The translations under genes were made by a program, and so were the position numbers. Shown one piece after another: positions 34,418 through 43,327 of a DNA stretch of 64,000 nt. The stretch comes from CAWHJN01 sp963829705 (GTDB lineage Bacteria > Bacteroidota > Rhodothermia > Rhodothermales > BA12). How positions within the stretch are numbered: the first letter of the stretch is position 1; each line of letters starts with the position of its first letter. Where the stretch lies: assembly GCA_963829705.1 (NCBI GenBank), contig CAWHJN010000005.1:1302001-1366000 (forward strand). The letters are read 5' to 3'. The notes beneath the pieces were generated by a model. That model ran no database searches. It was not told the DNA's origin and worked only from the letters and a program-made list of their open reading frames with translations.

Positions 34418-36747
34418 ATGACCGCCGATACGCTCTACGACCTGCTGCCCGCCATCCACCGCATCCGTGATGCGGAGCGGGGCGAGGTGTTGCGCGCCCT
34501 CCTCGACGTGATCGCCGCGCAGGGGCAGATCGTCGAGGCCGACATCGACCGGCTCTACGACAACCTCTTCATCGAGACGGCTGACGAGTGGGTGGTGCCG
34601 TACATCGGCGATTTGCTGGGCGTGGGGCACCTCTACACGTTCGCGGAGACGGCCGCTTTCAGCCAGCGTGCCCGCGTGGCCAACACGCTCGCCTACCGGC
34701 GGCGCAAGGGCACCGCCCCGATGCTCGAACAACTCGCCTTCGACACGACGGGCTGGCGCGCCCGCGTCGTCGAGTTTTTCGAGACGTTGGGGACGACGCA
34801 GTACCTCAACCACCTGCGGCCCCACAACCTCCGCACGCCCGACCTGCGCGACGCAGCCGCGCTCGAACTCGTCGGCACGGCCTTCGACCCCGCCACGTAT
34901 ACCGCCGACGTGCGGCCTATCTCCGACGGTGCGGCTCGGCCCAATATCCCCAACATCGGCGTGTACCTGTGGCGGCTGGCGGCCTACGCGATGCCGCGCG
35001 GCCAGGCGCGGCCCGTCGCCGCCCCGCCAGACGGGCGGTACACGTTCCACCCGCTCGGCCTCGACGCTCCGCTCTTCAACCGCCCGCAGACGGAAGACGA
35101 GATCACGCACCTCGCCGAGGAGATCAACGTGCCCGCGCCGTTGCGCCGCCGGGCGCTCTACGACGAACTCGAAGCGCGGCGGCAAGCTCTCGCCGAAGGC
35201 CGCGTGCCCACGTACCGCTACTTCGACGACCGCGACGCGGCGCGCTACCCGCCGGTTTTTCAGGTGTTTTTCGACGAGATCCGCGACGGCGCCGGGCGCT
35301 TCGTGCCGGTGCCGCTGGACGAGGTGATGATCTGCGACCTCTCGACGTGGGACGACGCGGGCTGGTCGCCACCGGCGCGTCGAAAACCTACGCTGTCCCC
35401 CAGCCCGACGGCACGACGGTGGACGTGGCGATGCCGATCCGCGCCGCCGTCGATCCACTGCTGGGACGGCTGGCGCTACCCGCTGCCGAGACGCCGGGCA
35501 TCGTCCACGTGAGTTACGCCTATGGCTTCAGCGGCGACGTGGGGGGAGGGCCGTACAACCGGCGCGGTAGTCTCGATGCTGCCGTGCTCGAACACGCGCC
35601 GTGGCTCAAAGCCGTCGGAAGGCCAGCGACGCTGGCCGACCTGGGCACGGCGGCAGACGGCACCACGTTTTTCGAGACGATCACCGACGCCGTCGTCGCG
35701 TGGAACGCGCAGACCGCCAGCGCCTCGGGCGTCATCGTCGTGCTCGACAACGCCTCGTACGAGGAAGATCTCGTTGGCCCTGCCGCCATCCAGCTTGCCG
35801 AGGGGCAGCACCTCACGATCCTCTCCGCTGACTGGCCGGGCTGGGTGGCGGCCGGGCGGCTCGTGCCCGACGAGCGCCGCGCGCACCTGCGGGGCCGCAT
35901 CGAAATCGACGGCACCGCCGACATCGCGAGCGACGCGCCGGGCGAATTGACGATCAACGGACTGCTGGTCGAAGGCCGCGTGGATGTGCTACCGGGGCAT
36001 CTGGGGCGGCTGTCGGTGGCGCACAGCACGCTCGTCGAGGGCGTGCGCGTGGACGGCTCCGATCCCTTCCGGGCGCACCCGGATCTGGTGGTCGCGCTGG
36101 ATCGCTGCTTGAGCGGGCCGCTCGTCGTGCCTGTGACGGCCCGCGAGGTGCGGATCGTGGATTCGCTCGTCCACGCCCGACCGCTCACCGGGCCGCCCGG
36201 CCTTCCTGGCACGTCGCTCGCCGCCAACGCCGCCGCCGACGCTGCCGGGCCGCCCGCCGTCATCGAGCGCTCGACGCTGCTGGGGCGCGTGTTCGTGCAG
36301 GCCATCACGCTGGCCTCCGACAGCATCTTCGCCTCGTCCATCGTGGCGGAGCGGTTGCAGCAGGGGTGCGTGCGGTTCTGCTACGTGCCGCCCGCCGCCG
36401 ACGGGCGCGCGTCGCGGACGCCGCGTCGCTACCGATGCCAGCCCGACCTCGCGCTCGACGCCCGCGCCGCCGCGCTGGGTGTGCCTCCCGGAACGCTGCC
36501 TGCTGCCGAGGTGCGCCGCGTGCAGACGCGCCTCGTGCCCGGTTTCACGTCCACCCGCTACGCCCGGCCCGGCTTCGGGCAACTGAGCGTCGCCTGCCCT
36601 GTCGAAATCTGGACGGGCGCGGAGGACGGCTCGGAGATGGGCGTGTTCTCCTTCCTCAAAAACCCGCAACGCACCGCCAATCTCCGCGCTAGCCTCGACG
36701 AGTATTTGCGCCTGGGCCTGGAGGCGGGCCTGATCCTGGTGACGTGA
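34418..36747 (+). CDS. tail protein I-like / eCIS baseplate-fibre protein, frameshifted
   Basis: About 776 residues after repair. The N-terminus matches phage P2 gpI-like/Afp12-type proteins: LYDLLPAIHRIRDAERGEVL, YDNLFIETADEWVVPYIGDL, RVANTLAYRRRKGTAPMLEQ, FDTTGWRARVVEFFETLG. After DLSTWDDAGW the frame changes at about 35370 and reads ATGASKTYAVPQPDGTTVDV, YGFSGDVGGGPYNRRGSLDA, then strand-rich repeats of a right-handed helix type (GELTINGLLVEGRVDVLPGH, LGRLSVAHSTLVEG, VIERSTLLGRVFVQAITLAS), ending GVFSFLKNPQRTANLRASLD. One missing base explains the break. The beta-solenoid part suggests a plate-edge or fibre-attachment role. Confidence 0.8.
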
Positions 36748-36888
36748 AAGGGCGAAACGCGGATCGCGGAAGTATGGGATCCACCGTTCCTCTCTTGATC
36801 ACCGCCCGTCTGACAGACCCGAACTCATCCAACCCCGAACATGCCGGGAGCAGAGCCGACGAAAAAGTCAGTAACCGAACTCGTCCAC

Positions 36889-36919
36889 TTCCGCATTCCA
36901 CGTTCCGCATTCCCACTTT
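36889..36919. repeat. two copies of TTCCGCATTCC before the DUF6519 gene
   Basis: Copies at 36889-36899 and 36903-36913; the second runs into GCATTCCCACTTT (36907-36919), which is identical to 28601-28613 before the PAAR gene. It lies directly before the ATG at 36923, within a 175-base gap that otherwise holds nothing recognisable. Confidence 0.6.
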
Positions 36920-36922
36920 AAG

Positions 36923-39900
36923 ATGAAAGGCGACTTTTCCCGCTCCACCTTCGACCGCCGCAACCACTACAGCAGTGTGCGGATGCAGCAGGGCCGCGTT
37001 CAGCTCGACGCCGACTGGAACGAGCAGGCCGATCTGACACGCTACCGCATCGAAACCGAGGCGGCGGATCTCATCGGTGGCTGCGGCGCGCCCCTCCATG
37101 CCGATGGCTTCCGCACCGTCGAGACGGCGGCAGACCTGACGCCTGAGGAAGCCGCGCGCATCGTCAACGCCGACGTACCCACGCTGGAGGCGGGGGATTT
37201 CCTCATCACCGGCGGGCGGATGTACGTGCGCGGTCGGCTGGCCGAGTGCGACGCCATCGCCCGCTACCGCGCCCAGCCGCACCTGCCCGACCCCGGCGCT
37301 GCCCCGGCGGGCACATACGTCGCCTACCTCGACGTGTGGGACCGGCACCTGACGGCGCTCGAAGAACCGGAACTGCGCGAGGTGGCCCTCGGCGGGCCCG
37401 ACACCGCCACGCGCACGCAGACGGTGTGGCAGGTGAAACTGCTCGACGTGACCGAAGAAACACCCGACGGCGGCATCACGTGCGCGTCGCCGCTGGATGC
37501 ATGGAACGCCCTCGTCACGCCCCCCGACGGGCAGATGTCGGCGCGTGCTGAGGAGAGCGCGGCGAGCACCAACCCGTGCATCGTCACGCCTGGCGCGGGC
37601 TACCGGGCACTCGAAAACCGATTGTACCGCGTCGAAGTCTACGGCACGGGCACGCGCGACGCCGTGGCGTTCAAGTGGAGCCGCGACAACGGCACCGTCG
37701 CCGCCCGATGGACGGGTGAGACGCCCATCGACGCCGCCAGCAAGCGCATCACCGTGAGCACCCTCGGGCGCGACGCTGTGCTGCGGTTCCTGCCCGGCAC
37801 GTACGTCGAACTCACCGACGACGCGCACGAACTGGCCGGTTTGCCCGGCACGCTCGTCGAGGTCACCCGCGCCGAGGACGGCGAATTGACGCTCGACCTC
37901 ACCACCGCTATCGGCACGGAAACAGACCTGGCCGACTACGACAACCCGCGCGTGCGGCGCTGGGACGGCGTCTTGCAGAACGTCACCAACGCCAACTTCG
38001 TCGCGCTCGAAGACGGCGTGCAGGTGCGCTTCTTCGCGGGCAGCTTCCGCAACGGCGACTACTGGACCGTTCCCGCCCGCACGGCGACCGCCGATGTTGA
38101 GTGGCCCGTCAACAATGCAGGCACGGCGCTGCGGCTGTCGCCCTTCGGCATCGAGCACCGCTACTGCAAGCTGGGCGTGCTCACCTCCGACGGCGAGACG
38201 TGGACGGACGTGGAAGACTGCCGACCGCTGTTCCCGCCCGTCACCGAGTTGACGAGCCTGTTCTACGTCAGCGGCGACGGGCAGGAGGCGACGCCACGTG
38301 CCGACGGCGCGGGCACGGCGCTCGATCACCCGTTGCAGGTGGGCGTCGCCAACGGGCGCTGGCCTGTCGCGGGCGCATCGGTGCGCTTCCGCGTGACGCA
38401 GGGCGGGGGGGCGGTCAACGGGGTGTCAGAAACTGTCGTCGAGACAGGCGCGGACGGCGTCGCGGGCGTCGGGTGGACGCTCGGCGGCGACGTCGAGGCG
38501 TTGCAGCAGGTCGAGGCCACGCTGCTCGACGCGGGCGGCGCGGCCATCCACCTCCCCATCCGCTTCACGGCGCGGTACCGTGAGGGGGCCGTCGAGGAGC
38601 CCGGCTTCCACGTGCTCCGCATCGAGGCGGGCGGGGCACCACTCGTCAACGACGCCGAACTCTCCGCCGACCGACTCGCGCGTGGCATCGAAGTCCGCTG
38701 CGACGCGCCGTTTATCGACACCGACGCATTCGGGCCGCGCAAGCCCGTGTGCTTCGTGACGCTCTACCTGCCGTGGCCTTTCCAGCGCGAAGACCTCAAC
38801 TTCTGGGGCGCGCAGCTTCCCGTGGCCACGCACCCCATCCGCCTCAATGCGAGGGCGGCGGCCGACGACGACAGCATCTTCTGGAATGCGGAGACCGACA
38901 CAGGCGCGTGGCTGCGCGGCAACCTCTTCAACGTGCTCGAAGAATTCGGCTACGAGCGCCCCATCCTCGGCTATCTGACGCTCAAGGGCGATTTCATCTG
39001 GGAGCAGGAAAACCCGCGCCGCTACCTCGACGGCGAAGTCTTCGGCGAACTCCGTGAAGACGGCGGCACGGATGCGCGCCTGCCCAGCGGCGACCGGCGG
39101 CGCGGCGGCGACCTCGAAGTCTGGTTCCACCTCGTCCGCAGCGAAGGCGAACCCGACATCCGCGTCGAACCCGATGATCTCGTCTTCGGGCTCGTGCCCG
39201 CAGGCGGTACGGCGGAACTGGCATTCGACATTCTCAATCAGGGACTCGGGGCTCTCGTCGTAAGCGCGATGCGGATCGACAGCGCCGTGTTCCAGGTCCT
39301 CGACCCCGCGCCGTTCTCAATCGACGCAGGCGGTTCGCGGCGCGTGCGCGTGCGCTTTAGCCCATCGCGGGCGCAGCAGCACACCGCCACGCTCACCATC
39401 GACAGCAACGACCCCGACGCCAGGCCCGAGCAGCGGACAGTGAACCTGTTCGGCGAAGGATTTTCGAACCCCACGCCGCGCCGCCGCGCACGCGTGCAAC
39501 TCATCCACAACGTCGCCAGCGTGCCCGTGCGGCTGCGCGTGGGCGACGATGTGCTCGTCGATACGCTTGCGCCGGGCGAGGCCACGCCGTTCTTCGACAT
39601 CGTGGCGCAGCGCGCCCGCGTGCAGGTCGAAGCCGCCGACAGCGGCGAGGTGATCGACCAGATCGAGGTGACGTTCGTGAACGGGCAGGCCTACGGCCTC
39701 GTGCTGTGTGGCGCGGCGCGGCAGTCGCGTCTCATCCTGCTCGAAAACGCCCGCGAAACGTCACAGGCCGCGAGCGACGTGGACGTGCGCGTGTTCAACG
39801 GCATCCTGTCGCCGCCCGTCGTGACGGTGCTGCGCGAAGCCAATGCCTCGTTCTCGCTCGACGGCTGCCGACCCGCCGAAGCGTACGCCACGCTTGCCCC

Positions 39901-40348
39901 CGGCGCGCTCACCGTCCTCGTGCAGCAGGCGGACGGGCAGCAGGGGCAGACGTTCGCCTTCGACCTGCGGCAGCAGGGCGGCCAGGCCTTTACGATGCTG
40001 TCGGTGGCCGTGGCGCTGGGCAGCGGGCCGGCTTTCACCGTCTACGGCATTGACGGGCAGGGCCGCCGCATCCTTCCCATCCAGAACCGTGGGGGCCTCG
40101 TGATCGCGGGGCCGTCGGAAGGAGGGAGGACGCGCGTGGGTCGTCAGCCCGACGTGGCGCGGGGCGAGGTCACGACGGTGCGCGGTGTGGGCGAGGCCTT
40201 TGCCGAGCGGCTCGGCGAGATCGGCATCCGCAACGCCGGGCAACTCATGACCTACGACGCCGACCGGCTCGCCGCGAAACTGGGCATCGGAGCCGACCGC
40301 GCCGCCGACATCATCCGAGAGGCGCGCGCCCTGTTGCCACCGCGCTGA
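36923..40348 (+). CDS. giant DUF6519 multidomain protein, candidate tail-tip/receptor-binding protein
   Basis: 1141 residues. Residues ~1-435: DUF6519 (MKGDFSRSTFDRRNHYSSVR, MQQGRVQLDADWNEQADLTR), a family tied to eCIS loci. ~445-560: an Ig-like Big_1-type domain (VGVANGRWPVAGASVRFRVT, VETGADGVAGVGWTLGG). ~560-745: an unassigned region. ~747-850: an ASH-like domain (DDLVFGLVPAGGTAELAFDI, RVRVRFSPSRAQQHTATLTI). ~855-1055: DUF4397-like beta domain (RVQLIHNVASVPVRLRVGDD, DVRVFNGILSPP). ~1080-1141: helix-hairpin-helix type end (TTVRGVGEAFAERLGEIGIR, LGIGADRAADIIREARALLP). No signal peptide. The stacked adhesion-type domains suggest target binding or anchoring; the HhH end is unexplained. Last gene of the cluster, convergent with the response regulator. 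Confidence 0.72.
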   Translation: MKGDFSRSTFDRRNHYSSVRMQQGRVQLDADWNEQADLTRYRIETEAADLIGGCGAPLHADGFRTVETAADLTPEEAARIVNADVPTLEAGDFLITGGRMYVRGRLAECDAIARYRAQPHLPDPGAAPAGTYVAYLDVWDRHLTALEEPELREVALGGPDTATRTQTVWQVKLLDVTEETPDGGITCASPLDAWNALVTPPDGQMSARAEESAASTNPCIVTPGAGYRALENRLYRVEVYGTGTRDAVAFKWSRDNGTVAARWTGETPIDAASKRITVSTLGRDAVLRFLPGTYVELTDDAHELAGLPGTLVEVTRAEDGELTLDLTTAIGTETDLADYDNPRVRRWDGVLQNVTNANFVALEDGVQVRFFAGSFRNGDYWTVPARTATADVEWPVNNAGTALRLSPFGIEHRYCKLGVLTSDGETWTDVEDCRPLFPPVTELTSLFYVSGDGQEATPRADGAGTALDHPLQVGVANGRWPVAGASVRFRVTQGGGAVNGVSETVVETGADGVAGVGWTLGGDVEALQQVEATLLDAGGAAIHLPIRFTARYREGAVEEPGFHVLRIEAGGAPLVNDAELSADRLARGIEVRCDAPFIDTDAFGPRKPVCFVTLYLPWPFQREDLNFWGAQLPVATHPIRLNARAAADDDSIFWNAETDTGAWLRGNLFNVLEEFGYERPILGYLTLKGDFIWEQENPRRYLDGEVFGELREDGGTDARLPSGDRRRGGDLEVWFHLVRSEGEPDIRVEPDDLVFGLVPAGGTAELAFDILNQGLGALVVSAMRIDSAVFQVLDPAPFSIDAGGSRRVRVRFSPSRAQQHTATLTIDSNDPDARPEQRTVNLFGEGFSNPTPRRRARVQLIHNVASVPVRLRVGDDVLVDTLAPGEATPFFDIVAQRARVQVEAADSGEVIDQIEVTFVNGQAYGLVLCGAARQSRLILLENARETSQAASDVDVRVFNGILSPPVVTVLREANASFSLDGCRPAEAYATLAPGALTVLVQQADGQQGQTFAFDLRQQGGQAFTMLSVAVALGSGPAFTVYGIDGQGRRILPIQNRGGLVIAGPSEGGRTRVGRQPDVARGEVTTVRGVGEAFAERLGEIGIRNAGQLMTYDADRLAAKLGIGADRAADIIREARALLPPR

Positions 40349-40363
40349 GTGTTCTGGACGAGG

Positions 40364-41056
40364 TCAGGGCAGGGGGGCCTGCGCCGTGTTGCCCTGGCTG
40401 ATCGTCCACTGCACCGAATATTGCAGCAGCACGGACACCGAGTCGCAGCCCAGCTTTTCCTTCGCGCGTCGGCGGTACGTCTCGACGGTTTTGCGGCTCA
40501 GGTTGAGCTGCTGGCTGATCTCGTCGAGGTTGTGGCCCTGTCCCATCATCTGGAAAACGGCCATCTCCCGGTCCGTCAGTTCGTCGATGGCGAACGACGG
40601 CTCCGACGACTTGCGCCCGGACGCCACGCGCGAGAGCAGCCGTGACGACATGCGCCGGGAGAGGTAGATCTCGCCGTTGACGACCGCGCGGATGGCCTCG
40701 ACCACCTCGTCGGGACTCTCGCTCTTCATCAGATACCCCGACGCACCCGCACGCAAGGCACGCTCGGCGTAGATCGTCTCGTCGTACATCGAAAAGACGA
40801 CCACCTTCACGTCGGGATACACCGCGTGCAGGCGCTGCACGAGATCCAAGCCGTGCGCGTCGCCGAGCGCGATGTCGACGACGGCCACGTCGGGGCGCTC
40901 TTTCATGACGGCCTCAAAGGCTTCGTCGGCAGAGGCCGCCTTGGCCATCACGTCGAGGTCGCGCTGGGCGGAGATGGTTTCGTTGAGCGCGTAGCGGATG
41001 GCCGGATGGTCATCCAGAATCAACACGCGGATCGGAGCGGATTTGGCAGGCGTCAT
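40364..41056 (-). CDS. NarL/FixJ-family response regulator
   Basis: 230 residues. Receiver domain: VLILDDHPAIRYALNETI with acidic pair D15/D16, phospho-acceptor D61 in PDVAVVDIALGDAHGLDLVQ, then VVVFSMYDETIYAERALRAG and SGYLMKSESPDE (Lys switch). C-terminal LuxR HTH: LTDREMAVFQMMGQGHNLDE, ISQQLNLSRKTVETYRRRAK. Activated by the kinase encoded 214 bases upstream on the same strand. Its stop is 15 bases from the stop of the last injection-system gene, so the two converge; whether it controls that cluster is open. Confidence 0.93.
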   Translation of the reverse strand: MTPAKSAPIRVLILDDHPAIRYALNETISAQRDLDVMAKAASADEAFEAVMKERPDVAVVDIALGDAHGLDLVQRLHAVYPDVKVVVFSMYDETIYAERALRAGASGYLMKSESPDEVVEAIRAVVNGEIYLSRRMSSRLLSRVASGRKSSEPSFAIDELTDREMAVFQMMGQGHNLDEISQQLNLSRKTVETYRRRAKEKLGCDSVSVLLQYSVQWTISQGNTAQAPLP

Positions 41057-41270
41057 TGCAGGAAAGGGTGTCTACGGGCAGAGACCGCAAAGGCGTCGGG
41101 TTGCGGCAGGGGTACGAACGAGGATCGTGCCAAATTGAGCAAAAAGAGCGACCTGCATGGCATATCTCTTCGTTCGACATATTCCTTATAGCGCGCCGAC
41201 GGTGCGTTTTGTTGCCGATGTCGTGTGAGCCGTCGGCGCACAGGTTGGGCGCGGAAGGATGAAGGCACCG

Positions 41271-43124
41271 CTACTGCCTCGGAAACACACACGTGATGAC
41301 CGTGCCCTGTCCAGACGCGCTGTCGATGGCGAGCCTCCCGGACAGCGCCTGGCTTCTGTACCGCATACTGGAAAGCCCCAGCGATTTGCCCCCGGAACGT
41401 CCGGGATCGAAGCCCTCGCCGTCGTCCTGGACCTGAAGCGTGAAGGCGTCGTCAGTGCTGGTGAAGGTGATGGCAATGTGCCGTGCCTTCGCGTGCTTGA
41501 GCGCGTTGTTGACCGCTTCCTGCGCGATCCGGTAGGTGTGGAGCCGCGCCATCTGGTCCTCGATTTCGCAATCTCCCTCCGACTCGAACGAGCAGATGAT
41601 GCCCATCCCTGTGCTCACGCTCGACGACAGCGCCCTGAGTGCACCTCTGGCTCCTTCTTCTTCGAGCCCGACGGGCGCAAGGCCGTGGTAGATGGCCCGG
41701 ATGTGCGCCGTGGCCTCTTGGGCGTACGAGGCCAGCTGCCGCGCCAGTTCGAGGTGCGGACTTGTCTCGTCCTCCAGCCGCCGGACGAGGTTCTGCCCCA
41801 GCAGCCGGATGCCCGTCAGGAGCTGCCCCACACCGTCGTGCAGGTCGCGTCCCACGCTCTGCTGTTGTTCCTCGAGCATCGTCATGGTGCGCCGCTCGTT
41901 CTCCACCCGCTCGGTGGTGTCGATGACGCTGATCCAGATCTCGTGCAGCGCCCCGCCGCTGACGAGCCCGATGGCGTGTAGGATGAAGTGGAGCGTGTGG
42001 CCCGCATCGTCTTTCACGGTGACGGGCATACTGTTGAGCCGGTGCCCGTTGGTGACGAAGTCGCGCGCCAGCGAACGCATCAGGCCGCGTAACGACGAGG
42101 AGAGGGCCTTGAACTCCGTCCGCAGCCCGACCCGCACCAGCATCCGCCGGAACTGCATGTTGGATTCGCGCAGGTGCGACTCGCGCAGCAGGCGCTGCAG
42201 ACGGGTGTTCAGCGGCAGCTTGACCGGCATGGCCGTGGCCAGCGACAGGCAGGCGACACCCTCGGCGATGGCTTCGACGAAGATGCGCCGCCGCTCGTGC
42301 GCACGCACCTCCTCGCTCACGTCCTGTATAACGAGAAATACTGAGGCTGGCTTGCGCGCCAGCGGCACCACCGACACGCGCGCCGTTCGCATTTCTCCGC
42401 CGGGCAACTGCACGAGCACCTCGGAGGGAGCCAGCGAGCGCGCCGCCTCGACGGCCTCGTGAAGTTGCTTGCCCGCCGTTCGGTGCCGGGGGATGAGCTG
42501 GCCGAAGTCGACCGAGGCCAGATCGCCTCCCGGGATCTGCAAGAACCGGAGGGCCGCGGGGTTGGCATACTGAATGGCCTGGTCGCTGTAGATGAACAGT
42601 GGCTCGGGATGCTGCTCGACAAGCTGCTGCCACCGCTGCTGGTTTTCGTCGAGCGCCTGTTGCATACTCAGGTACCGCAGTGTGGACGACATCATGCCGG
42701 CCAGTACGTCCACGATGCGCCGCTCGGCGGGCGTGAAGGAAATCCCGGCCAGCCGCTCCAGCAAAAAGTACCCGAAAAAGCTGTCATCCGACGACAGGAT
42801 CGGAACGACCAGCCGGTTGCCGTCGGTGCCGTTGGAGAACTTCTCCGGGTATACGGAAAGCGAGGGAGTAGCGGAAAACCCGGCCTCTCCCGAGAGTCCC
42901 GCCGCGTTGGAGGCGCGAAACCATGAGTACGCTTCCACTTCGTCCCCCGCGTGCTCCCGGATGCCGAGCATCTGGAAATGATGCTCCTCAAACAGCGTCA
43001 GGTGGATGGCTTCAGCGTCTAGGGCCTCGCCCACCACCTCTACCAACCGCTGAAAGTTGGGGACGGGAGACGTCAGGAGGTGCAGGGCTTCGCCTAGTAC
43101 GCGGGTTTCTTCGGCCTGTGGCAT
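41271..43124 (-). CDS. GAF/PAS sensor histidine kinase (HisKA_3)
   Basis: 617 residues from ATG 43124 (MPQAEETRVLGEALHLLTSP); an in-frame start at 43199 would add 25 residues with no obvious role. A GAF-like domain (~20-160; FQRLVEVVGEALDAEAIHLT, PAERRIVDVLAGMMSSTLRY), a PAS domain (~175-290; WQQLVEQHPEPLFIYSDQAI, VVPLARKPASVFLVIQDVSE), a second PAS-like region, then HisKA_3 with phospho-acceptor H429 (GRDLHDGVGQLLTGIRLLGQ) and HATPase (RIAQEAVNNALKHAKARHIA, LQVQDDGEGFDPGR). No transmembrane segment, so a cytosolic sensor. Pairs with the response regulator at 40364. Confidence 0.9.
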   Translation of the reverse strand: MPQAEETRVLGEALHLLTSPVPNFQRLVEVVGEALDAEAIHLTLFEEHHFQMLGIREHAGDEVEAYSWFRASNAAGLSGEAGFSATPSLSVYPEKFSNGTDGNRLVVPILSSDDSFFGYFLLERLAGISFTPAERRIVDVLAGMMSSTLRYLSMQQALDENQQRWQQLVEQHPEPLFIYSDQAIQYANPAALRFLQIPGGDLASVDFGQLIPRHRTAGKQLHEAVEAARSLAPSEVLVQLPGGEMRTARVSVVPLARKPASVFLVIQDVSEEVRAHERRRIFVEAIAEGVACLSLATAMPVKLPLNTRLQRLLRESHLRESNMQFRRMLVRVGLRTEFKALSSSLRGLMRSLARDFVTNGHRLNSMPVTVKDDAGHTLHFILHAIGLVSGGALHEIWISVIDTTERVENERRTMTMLEEQQQSVGRDLHDGVGQLLTGIRLLGQNLVRRLEDETSPHLELARQLASYAQEATAHIRAIYHGLAPVGLEEEGARGALRALSSSVSTGMGIICSFESEGDCEIEDQMARLHTYRIAQEAVNNALKHAKARHIAITFTSTDDAFTLQVQDDGEGFDPGRSGGKSLGLSSMRYRSQALSGRLAIDSASGQGTVITCVFPRQ

Positions 43125-43204
43125 ACCGGAGGAGGAAGAGGGGGAGAAAGAGAAGAGCGCGAGACGCAGCCTCACCCCGCCAAAACTGATCCATCCCACA
43201 TGAG

Positions 43205-43223
43205 GCTATGCGCCAAACATAGC
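43205..43223. promoter_or_regulatory. inverted repeat in the divergent kinase/wecA promoter region
   Basis: GCTATG-CGCCAAA-CATAGC, a perfect 6-base inverted repeat with a 7-base centre, 81 bases upstream of the kinase start and 105 bases before the glycosyl-phosphotransferase start. It could be an operator for the neighbouring NarL-type regulator; no other support. Confidence 0.3.
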
Positions 43224-43327
43224 ATACCGGCCACGGGGCTGCGGCGTAGGTTTTGTTCAGAGTGCGGGCCATCCCTGGCACATGATCCCCCCGATCGCCA
43301 CTGCCCCCCGTATCGTATTATTCGTCT

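Noticed and set aside
16348..40348. Prophage or type VI secretion system
   Set aside because: No capsid, portal, terminase, integrase, lysis or TssJLM-type genes; presence of the AAA+ ATPase and DUF4255 cap points to eCIS.
40349..40363. Terminator between the eCIS block and the response regulator
   Set aside because: Only 15 bases separate the stops and no hairpin with U-run is visible.
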